Under the pieces are notes generated by a model. That model worked only from the letters and a program-made list of their open reading frames with translations, was not told the DNA's origin and searched no databases. DNA of 64,000 bases. Origin: Oricola nitratireducens. Lineage in GTDB: Bacteria; Pseudomonadota; Alphaproteobacteria; Rhizobiales; Rhizobiaceae. Positions 9,685-19,095 of the stretch are shown one piece after another (the first letter of the stretch is position 1; each line of letters begins with the position of its first letter). The stretch is taken from positions 117,636-181,635 of the forward strand of contig NZ_JACZCS010000011.1 of the NCBI RefSeq assembly GCF_014904745.1, read 5' to 3'. The translations under genes were made by a program, and so were the position numbers.

Positions 9685-10581
9685 ATGCTTCCTGCGGACA
9701 TCAAGGGCGATCACGGCGAAAGCGTGTTTTTCACCACCTCCGACGGCTTGAAGCTCCACGCCGTCGATTACGGGCGCGGCCAATCCGACGCGCTGCCGGT
9801 CGTCTGCCTGCCGGGGCTGAGCCGCAATGCGCGCGATTTCGCCGGCCTCGCCGCCTATCTCAGCACTAGGGCGGCGATAAAACGCCGCGTCGTCTGTTTC
9901 GATTACCGCGGACGCGGCCTGTCGGACTGGGACAAGGACTGGAAAAACTACAATGTGGTCAGGGAAGCCGAGGACGTGCTCGCCGGGATGACGGCGCTCG
10001 GCATTCCCCACGCGGCGATCGTCGGTACCTCGCGTGGCGGCCTGATCGCCATGGTGCTTGCCGGAATGCGGCCCGCAGCGATGCGGGCCGTGGTCCTCAA
10101 CGATGTAGGACCGGTGATCGAGGGCGACGGGCTGACGCAGATCCGCGCCTATCTATCGCGGTTGCCGAAGCCGAAGGACTGGACCGAGGCGCTGGAATTG
10201 CAGAAGGCGACGATGGCAAAGGCCTTCCCTGCCCTCAGCGAGGCCGACTGGGAATTCGAAACTCGCGCCAAGTACCGGGAGGTAAAGGGCAAGATCGTCC
10301 CCGATCACGATCCCAAGCTGGTCAAGACGCTGACCTCGATCGATCTGCGCGACCGGCTGCCGACGCTGTGGCCGCAATTCTTCGGGCTACGCAATTTGCC
10401 GGTTCTGGTGCTGCATGGCGAGCATTCCAGCCTGCTGTCGGACAAGACCGTCACGAAAATGGCCGAGCACCACCCGAAGCTGCGCCATGTCGACATCGCG
10501 GGCCAGGGGCACGCGCCGATGTTGCACACGGCCGGCATCCCCCAGACGATCGCCGAGTTCCTGGTCGGCATCAAAAGCTGA
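9685..10581 (+). CDS. Alpha/beta-fold hydrolase
   Basis: The 298-residue protein has the alpha/beta hydrolase pattern: an oxyanion region CLPGLSRNARDF, the nucleophile serine S116 in GTSRGG, a later acidic segment (VLHGEHSSLLSD) and the C-terminal histidine in GQGHAPML. No signal peptide is visible, so it is likely cytosolic. The substrate cannot be told from sequence. It follows the Crp/Fnr gene by 18 bp and is convergent with the porin gene. Confidence 0.85.
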   Translation: MLPADIKGDHGESVFFTTSDGLKLHAVDYGRGQSDALPVVCLPGLSRNARDFAGLAAYLSTRAAIKRRVVCFDYRGRGLSDWDKDWKNYNVVREAEDVLAGMTALGIPHAAIVGTSRGGLIAMVLAGMRPAAMRAVVLNDVGPVIEGDGLTQIRAYLSRLPKPKDWTEALELQKATMAKAFPALSEADWEFETRAKYREVKGKIVPDHDPKLVKTLTSIDLRDRLPTLWPQFFGLRNLPVLVLHGEHSSLLSDKTVTKMAEHHPKLRHVDIAGQGHAPMLHTAGIPQTIAEFLVGIKS

Positions 10582-10772
10582 CGGATATCAGGATTCCTTT
10601 TCCTTGCGGTTTTCCGGTTCCGCACCGGTCGAACTGAGGTTGCCCCGCTTATCCCGCTCGATACGGCCCGATTGTTCCGGGACGCGAGGACATTGTCCGG
10701 CGGAAGGTCACGCGGAGGTCACGGCAAAACGGGGACGGTTGTCCGAACCGCCAGTGCAGTAACCTCGCAAAG

Positions 10773-10799
10773 AAAAACCCGGCGGTTGCCCGCCGGGTT
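10773..10799 (-). terminator. Rho-independent terminator of the porin gene
   Basis: A perfect 10-bp stem (10776-10785 with 10790-10799; AACCCGGCGG / CCGCCGGGTT) with a GCAA loop, followed on the minus strand by TTTCTTT. It starts 27 bp after the porin stop codon. Confidence 0.85.
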
Positions 10800-10825
10800 C
10801 CCATCAGCTGACTTGCGTCAGGAGA

Positions 10826-12004
10826 TTAGAAGGACGTCTGGAAGCGGAGGTAACCGCCCCATGCGCTGTCGCCAGCGTTGTCACGCAGGTACTGCACTTC
10901 CGGCGTCACGACGAAGCCCGGGGTAACAGTGTAGTTGACGTTGGCAACTGCCGACCACACGTCCGAACCGCCATTGCCTTCAGCCCACTGGATCTGGGTG
11001 TTGAACTTCGCAGCGTCGGTCAGGCCGATCGATGCGCCGCCCATGACGGAGAAGGTGTCCTGGGTAGACAGGCCGGTGCCCCAAGTGTTGTAGCCGCTTG
11101 CGTTCTCACCGTACATCAGCATCAAGAATGCCGAGACGTTGTCGGTGATGTCGACATCGCCACGGATCTTGGCAGCATAGGCGTCGTTGTTGGTGTCGTA
11201 ACCGAGAACGGCGGTCAGGTTGACCATGCCGGCATCGAAGCCGACGCCGCCAACAACATGCGGCATGTAGTCGTCGAGCAGAACGCCGCCAGCCTGTTCT
11301 TCAAGAGCCATGGCCGCGGTGAAGGCGCCGGACGAGAAGGTGTACTGGATCAGGTTGGTATCGAACGGGCCGTAGCCGCCGCCGGTCGTATCGTTGATGA
11401 CCGAGCCGCCGTAACCGGTGAAGGTCGTGAACAGCGATTCGGACTTACCGATGCGGAGACCACCGAGGTCCATCCAGGCGAAGTTGATCGAGAACTCGCC
11501 CGCGGTGCCGTAAGGGGTCAGGACGGTTGCGCCAGTACCCGAGTAAGCCAAATCGCCGGTTGCAAAGCCGCGAGCGGCATACGGCGACGAACCGTTGGTG
11601 TCATACTGCCAGCGGGTTTCGATGTGCGTCTTCAGAGCGCCGTAATCGGTGTCGCGGTAGGTATCGATATTGACGGAAGCGCGAGCGCGCTTGAACCAGG
11701 TGTCGTTGCCGATCACCAGCTCGTCATCGCTCTGGTCGAACGGAGTAGCCGGGGTAGCATCGCGAATCGAAACGTCCTTGATGCCGTTCAGGTCACCAGC
11801 GCCGATGTCGTAACGGACATAGCCGCCGATCTTGAGGCAGGTTTCGGTGCCCGGGATGTAGAAGTAGCCGGTGCCGGCTGCATCGCAGACGCGGACATAT
11901 TCGACGGCTTCGGGTTCCGGGATCACGACAGCGTCAGCTGCGCGAGCGCCGGAGACAGCGACGAGAGCCGCTGCGGAGCCGAGAAGAAGGCTCTTAATTT
12001 TCAT
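10826..12004 (-). CDS. Outer-membrane porin, Omp2b type
   Basis: Forms a trimeric diffusion channel in the outer membrane. The 392-residue precursor has a signal peptide MKIKSLLLGSAAALVAVSGARA cleaved before ADAVVIPEPEAVEYVRVCD. The following CDAAGTGYFYIPGTETCLKIGGYVRYD segment, with its two cysteines, is the hallmark of rhizobial/Brucella Omp2-type porins. The C-terminus ends in phenylalanine (LRFQTSF), as required for outer-membrane insertion. GGAGG lies 8 bases before the ATG at 12004; an in-frame start at 12022 is less likely. The first 65 coding bases plus 17 upstream bases are duplicated, inverted, at 12720-12801. Confidence 0.94.
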   Translation of the reverse strand: MKIKSLLLGSAAALVAVSGARAADAVVIPEPEAVEYVRVCDAAGTGYFYIPGTETCLKIGGYVRYDIGAGDLNGIKDVSIRDATPATPFDQSDDELVIGNDTWFKRARASVNIDTYRDTDYGALKTHIETRWQYDTNGSSPYAARGFATGDLAYSGTGATVLTPYGTAGEFSINFAWMDLGGLRIGKSESLFTTFTGYGGSVINDTTGGGYGPFDTNLIQYTFSSGAFTAAMALEEQAGGVLLDDYMPHVVGGVGFDAGMVNLTAVLGYDTNNDAYAAKIRGDVDITDNVSAFLMLMYGENASGYNTWGTGLSTQDTFSVMGGASIGLTDAAKFNTQIQWAEGNGGSDVWSAVANVNYTVTPGFVVTPEVQYLRDNAGDSAWGGYLRFQTSF

Positions 12005-12021
12005 GGTCTGACCTCCAGTCA
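11940..12021 (-). repeat. Inverted repeat copy 1: porin ribosome-binding site and signal-peptide region
   Basis: This 82-bp segment covers 17 bases before the porin ATG and its first 65 coding bases. Read on the minus strand it matches 12720-12801 on the plus strand with one mismatch (third base of codon 3, ATT against ATC). Similarity ends at codon 22 on the coding side; further upstream only scattered matches remain. Confidence 0.92.
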
Positions 12022-12719
12022 AAAGTTAAAATTGGGTATGGGCTTTTTTTGCTGAAGGACAGCGAACTGTCCCATCCCCGAAGAAAGATGCACACAGCAG
12101 CGCCCATCTCTCGACACGATAAATACCGAACAGGGGTTACCGCGCAACCACCAACCACCTGCATGAACACCCCTGGAACCGCGTTCGCGCATCGCTGTTG
12201 CACAAAAGACACGTTTTTGGGCCTCGGGACCCTCCGAACGTTAATTTGCCTTAGGAAATTCGGCCGAATCCGCCGTTCCGGAGGCGAAAAACAACCATCG
12301 CATTACGAAAATCCGGAAGAATCGGGCTGCCCGGGAGGCCGATTAAGCGGGGCCGGTTAACTTATGCCCGGCGGGTTTTCAGGTTAAGCGGCGAATCGAG
12401 ATGCCGCCGGTGCGTCTGCGGCGCACCACAGTACCAACGCCGGCGACAGACGGGGCTTGCCGCTTTCGCAAATAGGCGCATCTCCGATGCGCCATTAATT
12501 CGCGCGACCGGATTCCAGGTATTGTCGGGGGCTTTCCCGGCACGGGATGCCGGCGTCTCGTATGGACTACAGGGCCGCGCCATCAAAGCCGGACGGGTTT
12601 ATTCCCTGTTTACAATGACTTGCATGCTCGCCCGACTTTTCACGGGAAGCCTGCCCCGCTCAAGCGCCGTCGCTTTCATTTCTTATATAAGCCGCCAGGC
12701 GATCCCTGATTTTCGTATC
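12022..12719. other. Spacer between the divergent porin gene and porin relic; no gene seen
   Basis: About 700 bp with no convincing coding frame; short open frames here lack start context and family similarity. The left part must carry the porin promoter and a long 5' leader. An 8-bp hairpin (GGCGCATC/GATGCGCC, 12475-12493) followed by ATTAATT is present. A TTATATAAG element at about 12693-12701 lies just before the relic and may be its former promoter. Confidence 0.6.
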
Positions 12720-12801
12720 TGACTGGAGGTCAGACCATGAAAATCAAGAGCCTTCTTCTCGGCTCCGCAGCGGCTCTCGTCGCTGTCTCCGGCGCTCGCG
12801 C
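12720..12801 (+). repeat. Inverted repeat copy 2: 5' fragment of a second porin gene
   Basis: Contains a copy of the porin Shine-Dalgarno region (CTGGAGGTCAGACC), an ATG at 12737 and the first 21 signal-peptide codons, one mismatch away from the intact porin gene. After GGCGCTCGCGC the porin similarity stops abruptly. Confidence 0.92.
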
Positions 12802-12914
12802 TGGGGCTCAAATGGAGTGACGTCACTCATGACCGCGCGACTATCCGGATCACCAAGTCCGGACGCAGCCGCAGAATCCCCCTGACCGCGCGGGCGGCGC
12901 GATACGCGGCCTGA
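12737..12914 (+). pseudogene. Porin 5' remnant joined to a tyrosine-recombinase fragment
   Basis: From the ATG the porin frame reads 22 signal-peptide residues, then GAQME and a stop. In another frame, from about 12792 to the TGA at 12912, the DNA encodes ALALGLKWSDVTHDR...IRITKSGRSRRIPLT, which is the classical beta-sheet segment of phage-type integrases (LxLxWSDVD...K-SGKSRRVPLT) that precedes the HxLRH box. Only about 38 codons of recombinase are present in frame, without catalytic R-H-R-Y residues. The junction falls in GGCGCTCGCGC, which could encode both porin GAR and integrase ALA, so a microhomology-mediated join is plausible (inference). Nothing here should be functional. Confidence 0.8.
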
Positions 12915-13072
12915 CGCGCGCGGACGCGCCTGTCCCGACCACCGGCGATCGTGCCGATCCACGCAACGCCGTTTCAACCACAGTAAAAAGCATTACGCGC
13001 AAACATTCGGCGTGACACGAATCTCGCGCCGCGCTAGGTTCACCGTGCTCTCGGGCTTCGGCCCGGTCTGTC

Positions 13073-13250
13073 AGCGGGAGAGAGCCGAAAGGCCGCCGAA
13101 GGGGAAATCGCCCGAAATCTCTCAGGCAAATGGAACCGCTGACAGGTCAAGGCACTCTGGAAAGTCGGGGCATCAGCCCTGCGCCGAAGGTGTAAGTGTT
13201 CCCGACAGGGTTCCGGGAATGCGAGTCTCTCAGGCTTCCGACAGAGGGGC
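13073..13250 (+). ncRNA. Tandem glycine riboswitch controlling gcvTHP
   Basis: Two adjacent glycine aptamers precede gcvT. The first (about 13073-13146) has the GGGAGAG stem strand, GCCGCCGAAGGGG and CTCTCAGGCAAA core elements. The linker contains GCACTCTGGAAAG. The second (about 13165-13250) has GCGCCGAAGGTGTAAG, then TCTCTCAGGC and GACAGAGGGG. Such tandem riboswitches usually activate glycine cleavage genes when glycine is abundant. A GCCGTCGCCGACGGC hairpin (13259-13273) between the aptamers and the ribosome-binding site could be part of the expression platform. Confidence 0.93.
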
Positions 13251-13303
13251 GCATCCAGCCGTCGCCGACGGCCGGTTTGTGCTGTCTGACGGAAAGGAAG
13301 CCG

Positions 13304-14407
13304 ATGAGCGAGAGCGAAACACTCAAGGAACTGCCGCTGAAGGCGCTGCATGAGCGCGCGGGCGCGAAATTTTCGCCCTTCGCGGGCTGGTCGATGCCGG
13401 TTTCCTATCCGCCGGGCGTGTTGAAGGAACATCTTCACACCCGCGAGCATGCCGGGCTGTTCGACATTTCCCACATGCAACTGATCGACCTGAACGGCGC
13501 GGATGCCGCGCGCCTGATCGCACGGCTTTGCCCGCTCGAGGCGGAAAGCCAGGCAGCCGGCGCCAGCAAATACACCTTCCTTCTCAACGAGAACGCGGGA
13601 ATCATCGACGACCTGATCGTGACCCGACTTGCGGACGAACGCTTCATGATCGTCGCCAACGCGGCGCGCGCTTCCGTCGACGTGGCGTGGATCAGGGAGC
13701 GCGCGAAAGGCATGGACGTCTCTATCGAACCGTTGCAACGCGTCTTCCTGGCGCTGCAGGGACCGGAGGCGGTGTCCGTCATGGCCGACGCCGGTATCGA
13801 TGCAGGCCATCTCTCCTTCATGAGCGGTTTCGAACCGCGATCCGGCTGGTTCCTGACGCGATCCGGCTATACCGGCGAGGACGGGTTCGAGATCGCCCTT
13901 CCCATTGAGGATGCGGAAGAAATCGCGGAAAAACTGGCCGGCGATGCCCGCGTCGAATGGATCGGACTTGCCGCGCGCGACAGCCTGCGGCTGGAAGCCG
14001 GACTTTGCCTCTACGGCAACGATCTCGACGAGGAGACCGATCCCGTCAGCGCCGGGCTGATCTGGGCAATCCCGAAAGGCCTGCGCCAGGGCGGCCCATT
14101 CACCGGCGCGAAGCGTCTCGCCGAAATCATCGCGGCCGGACCGGACGAAAAACGCGTCGGCCTACAGGCCGAGGGCCGCCAGCCGGTGCGCGCCGGCGCA
14201 ACCCTGACCGATCCCGCCGGCAATGCCGTCGGCCGGGTGACGTCGGGCGGTTTCGGTCCGTCGGCCGGCCACCCCGTCGCCATGGGCTATGTGCGCGCCG
14301 ATCTCGCCAGGCCCGATACCCAGCTCTTCGCGGACGTGCGCGGCAAACAGGTCGCCATGCGCGTCGCCAAACTCCCCTTCATCGTCAAACGCAGCCAAAA
14401 AGGATGA
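13304..14407 (+). CDS. gcvT: Glycine cleavage system T protein (aminomethyltransferase)
   Basis: Transfers the methylene unit from the aminomethyl-lipoyl H protein to tetrahydrofolate with release of ammonia. The 367-residue protein has the N-terminal [13 protein letters not shown] and FDISHMQL signatures, the folate-binding region with [10 protein letters not shown], and the C-terminal [16 protein letters not shown] segment. The ATG at 13304 follows GGAAAGGAAG closely; upstream in-frame sequence lies inside the riboswitch. It is the first gene of gcvTHP and its stop overlaps the gcvH start. Confidence 0.96.
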   Translation: MSESETLKELPLKALHERAGAKFSPFAGWSMPVSYPPGVLKEHLHTREHAGLFDISHMQLIDLNGADAARLIARLCPLEAESQAAGASKYTFLLNENAGIIDDLIVTRLADERFMIVANAARASVDVAWIRERAKGMDVSIEPLQRVFLALQGPEAVSVMADAGIDAGHLSFMSGFEPRSGWFLTRSGYTGEDGFEIALPIEDAEEIAEKLAGDARVEWIGLAARDSLRLEAGLCLYGNDLDEETDPVSAGLIWAIPKGLRQGGPFTGAKRLAEIIAAGPDEKRVGLQAEGRQPVRAGATLTDPAGNAVGRVTSGGFGPSAGHPVAMGYVRADLARPDTQLFADVRGKQVAMRVAKLPFIVKRSQKG

Positions 14408-14781
14408 GACCTTTGAGCAAGACCTATTACACCGAAGACCACGAGTGGATCCGCGTCGATGGCGGCGTCGCCACCGTCGGCATCACGAATTACGCGCAGG
14501 AACAGCTCGGCGACCTCGTCTTTGTCGACCTCCCCGCCCCCGGCACTTCCGCGTCGAAGGGCGACACCCTGGTCGTGGTCGAATCCGTCAAGGCGGCCTC
14601 CGATGTCTTCTCGCCGGTCGACGGCGAAATCAAATCCATCAACGAGGCGCTGTCGTCCGAACCGGGCCTCGTCAACTCGGCGGCGGAAAGCGACGGATGG
14701 CTGTGGAGCATGTCCATTGCCGATGAAAGCCAGCTCGACGGCCTGATGGACGCCGAGGCCTATCAGAAAACGCTTGGGTGA
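14404..14781 (+). CDS. gcvH: Glycine cleavage system H protein (lipoyl carrier)
   Basis: Carries the aminomethyl group on a lipoyl arm between the P, T and L proteins. The 125-residue reading from ATG 14404 (overlapping the gcvT stop as ATGA) has the lipoylated lysine at K63 in [14 protein letters not shown]. The usual H-protein N-terminus ([11 protein letters not shown]) begins at a TTG at 14413, which has AAGGA eight bases upstream, so a TTG start giving 122 residues is an equally good choice. Confidence 0.95.
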   Translation: MRPLSKTYYTEDHEWIRVDGGVATVGITNYAQEQLGDLVFVDLPAPGTSASKGDTLVVVESVKAASDVFSPVDGEIKSINEALSSEPGLVNSAAESDGWLWSMSIADESQLDGLMDAEAYQKTLG

Positions 14782-14788
14782 GGACACG

Positions 14789-17590
14789 ATGAGCTCCGCC
14801 GCCTACCCCTTCGACCGCCGCCATATCGGCCTTTCCCAGGCCGATATCCGTTCCATGCTGACGAAGATCGGAATTCCATCAGTGGAAACGCTGATCTCCG
14901 AGACCGTGCCGGCCGCGATCCGGCTCGACCGCGCGCTTGACCTGCCCGCCCCGACGAGCGAGCACGCGGCGCTCGGCGAGTTGCAGGCCATGATGGACCG
15001 CAACACCGTCATGAAGAGTTTCATCGGCCAAGGCTATCACGGCTGCCATGTGCCGCCGGTCATCCAGCGCAACCTGTTCGAGAACCCGGCCTGGTACACG
15101 GCCTATACGCCCTACCAGCCGGAAATCAGCCAGGGGCGGCTGGAATTGCTGTTCCATTTCCAGACACTCGTCGCCGAACTGACCGGGCTTCCGGTCGCGT
15201 CCGCCTCGCTGCTCGACGAGGCGACGGCGGTCGCCGAGGCGGTCGGCGTCGCGCTGCGCCACCACCGCGACAAGCGCAACGAGATCGTCTTTGCCGGCAC
15301 GCCGCATCCGCAGACGCTCGATGTCGTCAAGACGCGCTGCCATGCGCTCGGCCTCACTATCTCGAAGGCCATCAGCGACAACACGGCCGCGCTGATCGTT
15401 TCCTGGCCGGATACGCTCGGCGTCTATGGCGAGCATGCGCAAGCCATCGCCAGCGCGAAGGAAAAGGGCGCGCTCGTCGTCGCCGTCGCCGATCCACTAG
15501 CGCTGACGCTGCTCGAACCGCCGGCGAACTGGGGCGCCGATGTCGCCGTCGGCTCGATGCAGCGCTTTGGCGTGCCGCTCGGCTATGGCGGACCGCATGC
15601 CGGCTACATGGCGGTATCGGATGCGCTGACCCGCATGCTGCCGGGCCGCCTCGTCGGCGAATCCGTCGACGCCAAGGGCCGCCCGGGTTACCGACTCGCG
15701 CTGCAGACGCGCGAACAGCATATCCGCCGCGACAAGGCGACGTCGAACATCTGCACCGCGCAGGCCCTGCTCGCCAACATGGCCGCGGCCTATGCGATCT
15801 GGCACGGGCCGGCCGGCCTGAAGGCGATTGCGGAAACCGTGCACGGTTTTGCGTCGCGTTTCGCCGTCGCACTGGACGCGAAAGGCCTTTCGAGCGCCGG
15901 GTCGCGCTTCTTCGACACCGTCACAGTCGCCGTGCCGGGCAAGGCCGCAGACATCGCCAGGACCGCAGAGAACGGCGGACGGCTGATCCGCGTTCTGGGC
16001 GCCGATCACGTCTCGATCGCCTTCGACGAGACGACGACCGAGGCCGACCTGGAGGCGCTGACAGCGCTGTTCGGTGCGGAAGCGCCGGAAACCGCTCCCT
16101 TCGCCATGCCGCTGTTGCGCGACGACAGCCGGTTCCTCACCCAGTCCGTCTTCCGCGAAAACCGCTCGGAAACCGAGATGATGCGCTTCCTGCGCCGGCT
16201 CGCCGACAAGGATCTGGCGCTCGACCGGGCAATGATTCCGCTCGGCTCCTGCACGATGAAGCTGAACGCGGCGGCGGAAATGATGCCGGTCAGCTGGAAC
16301 ACGGTCGCCAACTTGCATCCCTTCGCCCCGAAGGCGCATGCCGAGGGCTATCGCGCGATGTTCGACGATCTGGAAAGCTGGCTCGCCGAAATCACCGGCC
16401 TCGACGCCGTCTCGCTGCAGCCGAATGCCGGCAGCCAGGGCGAATATGCCGGCCTGCTCGCGATCCGCCGCTATCACGAGGCGCGCGGCGATGCGGCCCG
16501 GACCGTCTGCCTGATCCCCTCCTCCGCGCACGGGACAAATCCGGCGTCCGCCCATGTGGCCGGTCTCGATGTCGTGGTCGTGACCTGCACCGAAAGCGGC
16601 GATGTCGACGTCGACGACCTGAAAGCCAAGGCCGAGGCGAATGCCGACCGGCTGGCGGCGCTGATGATCACCTACCCGTCGACGCACGGCGTCTTCGAGG
16701 AAGGCATCCGCGACATCTGCGAGATCGTCCATGCCAATGGCGGCCAGGTCTATCTCGACGGCGCCAATCTGAACGCCCTGGTCGGGCTCGCCCGGCTCGG
16801 CGATTTCGGCGCCGACGTCTGCCACATGAACCTGCACAAGACCTTCTGCATTCCGCATGGCGGCGGCGGTCCGGGCGTCGGGCCGATCGGCGTCAAGGCA
16901 CATCTGGCGCCGTTCCTGCCGGGTCATGTCTCGGAAGGCTCCGACAATGCGGTCGCGGCGGCGGCCCATGGCAGCGCATCGATCCTGCCGATCACCTGGA
17001 TGTATATCCGGATGATGGGCGCCGAAGGGCTGAAACGGGCAACCGAAATGGCGATCCTGTCGGCGAACTACATCGCCGCCCGGCTCGAACCGCATTACCC
17101 GGTCCTCTACAAGGGCAGGAAGAACCGCATCGCGCATGAATGCATCCTCGACACGCGCGTGCTGAAGACCAGCGCCGGCATCACCGTCGACGATATCGCC
17201 AAGCGCCTGGTCGATTACGGTTTTCACGCGCCGACCATGTCGTGGCCGGTTGCCGGAACGCTGATGGTCGAACCGACCGAATCGGAACCGAAGAGCGAAG
17301 TCGACCGGTTCTGCGACGCCATGATCGCGATCGCCGGAGAAGCGGCCAGGGTCGAAAAGGGCGAATGGCCGGCGGACGACAATCCGCTCGTCAATGCGCC
17401 GCACACCGCCGACGACGTGATGGCCGACGACTGGACGCATCCCTATTCGCGCAAGCTCGCAGGCATGCCGGGCGGCGACAGCGCGGCGTCGAAATACTGG
17501 CCGCCGGTCAGCCGGATCGACAATGTCTATGGCGACCGGCACCTGGTGTGCACCTGTCCGCCGATGGAGGCCTACGCGGTCGGCAATTGA
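14789..17590 (+). CDS. gcvP: Glycine dehydrogenase (decarboxylating), P protein
   Basis: PLP enzyme that decarboxylates glycine and loads the aminomethyl group on GcvH. The 933-residue protein is the single-chain form: N-terminal half with [15 protein letters not shown] and C-terminal half with the PLP lysine K684 in [16 protein letters not shown]. Other conserved pieces are [15 protein letters not shown] and [12 protein letters not shown]. The ATG at 14789 gives the family N-terminus; an upstream in-frame start at 14774 overlaps gcvH. It is the last gene of the riboswitch-controlled operon. Confidence 0.97.
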   Translation: MSSAAYPFDRRHIGLSQADIRSMLTKIGIPSVETLISETVPAAIRLDRALDLPAPTSEHAALGELQAMMDRNTVMKSFIGQGYHGCHVPPVIQRNLFENPAWYTAYTPYQPEISQGRLELLFHFQTLVAELTGLPVASASLLDEATAVAEAVGVALRHHRDKRNEIVFAGTPHPQTLDVVKTRCHALGLTISKAISDNTAALIVSWPDTLGVYGEHAQAIASAKEKGALVVAVADPLALTLLEPPANWGADVAVGSMQRFGVPLGYGGPHAGYMAVSDALTRMLPGRLVGESVDAKGRPGYRLALQTREQHIRRDKATSNICTAQALLANMAAAYAIWHGPAGLKAIAETVHGFASRFAVALDAKGLSSAGSRFFDTVTVAVPGKAADIARTAENGGRLIRVLGADHVSIAFDETTTEADLEALTALFGAEAPETAPFAMPLLRDDSRFLTQSVFRENRSETEMMRFLRRLADKDLALDRAMIPLGSCTMKLNAAAEMMPVSWNTVANLHPFAPKAHAEGYRAMFDDLESWLAEITGLDAVSLQPNAGSQGEYAGLLAIRRYHEARGDAARTVCLIPSSAHGTNPASAHVAGLDVVVVTCTESGDVDVDDLKAKAEANADRLAALMITYPSTHGVFEEGIRDICEIVHANGGQVYLDGANLNALVGLARLGDFGADVCHMNLHKTFCIPHGGGGPGVGPIGVKAHLAPFLPGHVSEGSDNAVAAAAHGSASILPITWMYIRMMGAEGLKRATEMAILSANYIAARLEPHYPVLYKGRKNRIAHECILDTRVLKTSAGITVDDIAKRLVDYGFHAPTMSWPVAGTLMVEPTESEPKSEVDRFCDAMIAIAGEAARVEKGEWPADDNPLVNAPHTADDVMADDWTHPYSRKLAGMPGGDSAASKYWPPVSRIDNVYGDRHLVCTCPPMEAYAVGN

Positions 17591-17636
17591 TATGACGCGG
17601 CCCGGCGTTATGCCGCACCCGCCTTTCCGGGCTTGT

Positions 17637-17668
17637 CACGGCGCGTAGCGTTCTGCATACGCGCCGTG
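17637..17668 (+). terminator. Strong stem-loop after gcvP
   Basis: Perfect 11-bp inverted repeat CACGGCGCGTA (17637-17647) / TACGCGCCGTG (17658-17668) with a 10-base loop, then ATCCGTTTTACC. It probably ends the gcv operon; the T-tract is short, so efficiency is uncertain. Confidence 0.6.
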
Positions 17669-17694
17669 ATCCGTTTTACCGGAAAGGAAACAGC

Positions 17695-18078
17695 ATGAGC
17701 GAGCAACCGTACAAGGATCGAGCGGCGGTATTCGGCGCCGGCATTCTCGGCATTGGCGGCGTCGCCGCTGCCGCGGCCAGCGCGCATGCCGCAAGCGACC
17801 CGCGCTTGCTCGGCGCGGTCGCGCTGGTGTGCCTGGCGCATGCGCCGGCACTGCTGGCGCTCGGCCTTTCCGGCCGGCGCGATGTCATGCTGCGCCTCGC
17901 CGCCCTGTTGCTTTTCGCCGGCGCGGCAGTGTTTTCGGCCGATATCGCCCTTCGGGCGTTCGGCCACGGACGGCTTTTCGCGATGGCGGCGCCTTCCGGC
18001 GGCATTGCCATGATGGCCGGCTGGCTCGCCGTGGCAGTAGCGGCGTTCACCGCGCGCGGCCCGTCGCCGGACCGCTGA
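17695..18078 (+). CDS. DUF423-family small membrane protein
   Basis: The 127-residue protein is almost entirely hydrophobic with about four transmembrane segments. The order of an N-terminal AxAAASAHAA segment, a central LLFAGAAVFSADIALRAFG helix and a C-terminal PSGGIAMMAGWLAVAVAAF helix matches the DUF423 (YgdD-like) family. Function is unknown. The ribosome-binding site GGAAAGGAA lies before the ATG. It lies between gcvP and the nitrilase gene on the same strand. Confidence 0.8.
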   Translation: MSEQPYKDRAAVFGAGILGIGGVAAAAASAHAASDPRLLGAVALVCLAHAPALLALGLSGRRDVMLRLAALLLFAGAAVFSADIALRAFGHGRLFAMAAPSGGIAMMAGWLAVAVAAFTARGPSPDR

Positions 18079-18143
18079 CCGGCAGTTGCGGTGCCGTTAC
18101 GGCAGCCATGTGCTATCCTCTTGTTTTTCAGGGGGAGTATCGC

Positions 18144-19082
18144 ATGTCCAAGATTGCCGTCATACAACGTCCGCCAGTCCTGCTCGACCGTGCGGCCACG
18201 ATCGAGGCGGCTGTCGCCTCGATCGACGAAGCCGCCGGCGAAGGCGCCAGCCTCATGGTGTTTCCCGAGACCTTCGTTCCCGGTTATCCGACATGGATAT
18301 GGCGGCTGCGCCCCGGCGGCGACATGGCGCTGACGGGCGAGATCCATGCCCGGTTGCGAGAGAATTCGGTCGATCTCGAAAAGGACCATCTCCAGCCGGT
18401 GACGGATGCCGCCGCACGTTCCAAGGCAACGATCGTTCTCGGCATCAACGAAATCGACTCGACTTTCAGCGGGACGACCCTGTTCAACAGCGTCGTCGTC
18501 ATCGGACCGGATGGATCGCTGTTGAACCGGCACCGCAAGCTGATGCCGACCAATCCGGAACGCATGGTATGGGGCATGGGAGACGCCTCCGGCCTGAAGG
18601 TCGTCGACACGCCGGTCGGGCGCATCGGAGCACTGATCTGCTGGGAAAACTACATGCCGCTGGCCCGCTATGCGCTCTATTCGCAGGACATCGACATCTA
18701 TGTCGCGCCGACCTGGGATGCCGGGGAAAGCTGGATCGCCACCATGCGTCACATCGCCAAGGAAGGCGGATGCTGGGTGATCGGCACGGCCACCGCGCTA
18801 GAGGGCAGCGACATTCCGGCGGACTTCCCGGGCCGGGAGAAACTGTTCACCGACGACGAGTGGATCAATGACGGTGACGCCGTCGTGGTCAAGCCGATGG
18901 GCGCCATCGCGGCCGGCCCGCTGACGCGCGACAAGTCCATCCTGTACGCCGAGATCGACATCGAGGCGGCGCGGCGCGCCCGCCGCTCCCTCGATGTCTG
19001 CGGCCACTATTCGCGACCGGATCTCTTCTCGTTTTCGGTCGACCGACGGCCGCTGCCACCGACGACCTTCCGCGACGCATAG
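18144..19082 (+). CDS. Nitrilase-family carbon-nitrogen hydrolase
   Basis: Hydrolyses a C-N bond, probably of a nitrile, in the cytosol. The 312-residue protein has the complete catalytic triad: E42 in VFPETFVPGYP, K132 in HRKLMPT and C166 in ALICWENYMPL. The FVPGYPTWIW and CWENYMPLARYALY segments are typical of true nitrilases/cyanide hydratases rather than amidases of the superfamily. The ATG at 18144 has GGGGGAG upstream. It is convergent with the RpiR regulator gene and may belong to the neighbouring nitrogen-compound catabolic cluster, although this is inference. Confidence 0.88.
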   Translation: MSKIAVIQRPPVLLDRAATIEAAVASIDEAAGEGASLMVFPETFVPGYPTWIWRLRPGGDMALTGEIHARLRENSVDLEKDHLQPVTDAAARSKATIVLGINEIDSTFSGTTLFNSVVVIGPDGSLLNRHRKLMPTNPERMVWGMGDASGLKVVDTPVGRIGALICWENYMPLARYALYSQDIDIYVAPTWDAGESWIATMRHIAKEGGCWVIGTATALEGSDIPADFPGREKLFTDDEWINDGDAVVVKPMGAIAAGPLTRDKSILYAEIDIEAARRARRSLDVCGHYSRPDLFSFSVDRRPLPPTTFRDA

Positions 19083-19095
19083 GCAAGGGTCGCGA

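Noticed and set aside
12362..12586. A 74-codon minus-strand open frame in the porin spacer
   Set aside because: No ribosome-binding site, no family similarity, and composition like random GC-rich sequence.
15497..17542. A long open frame antisense to gcvP
   Set aside because: Same shadow effect; no start context, no recognisable domain.
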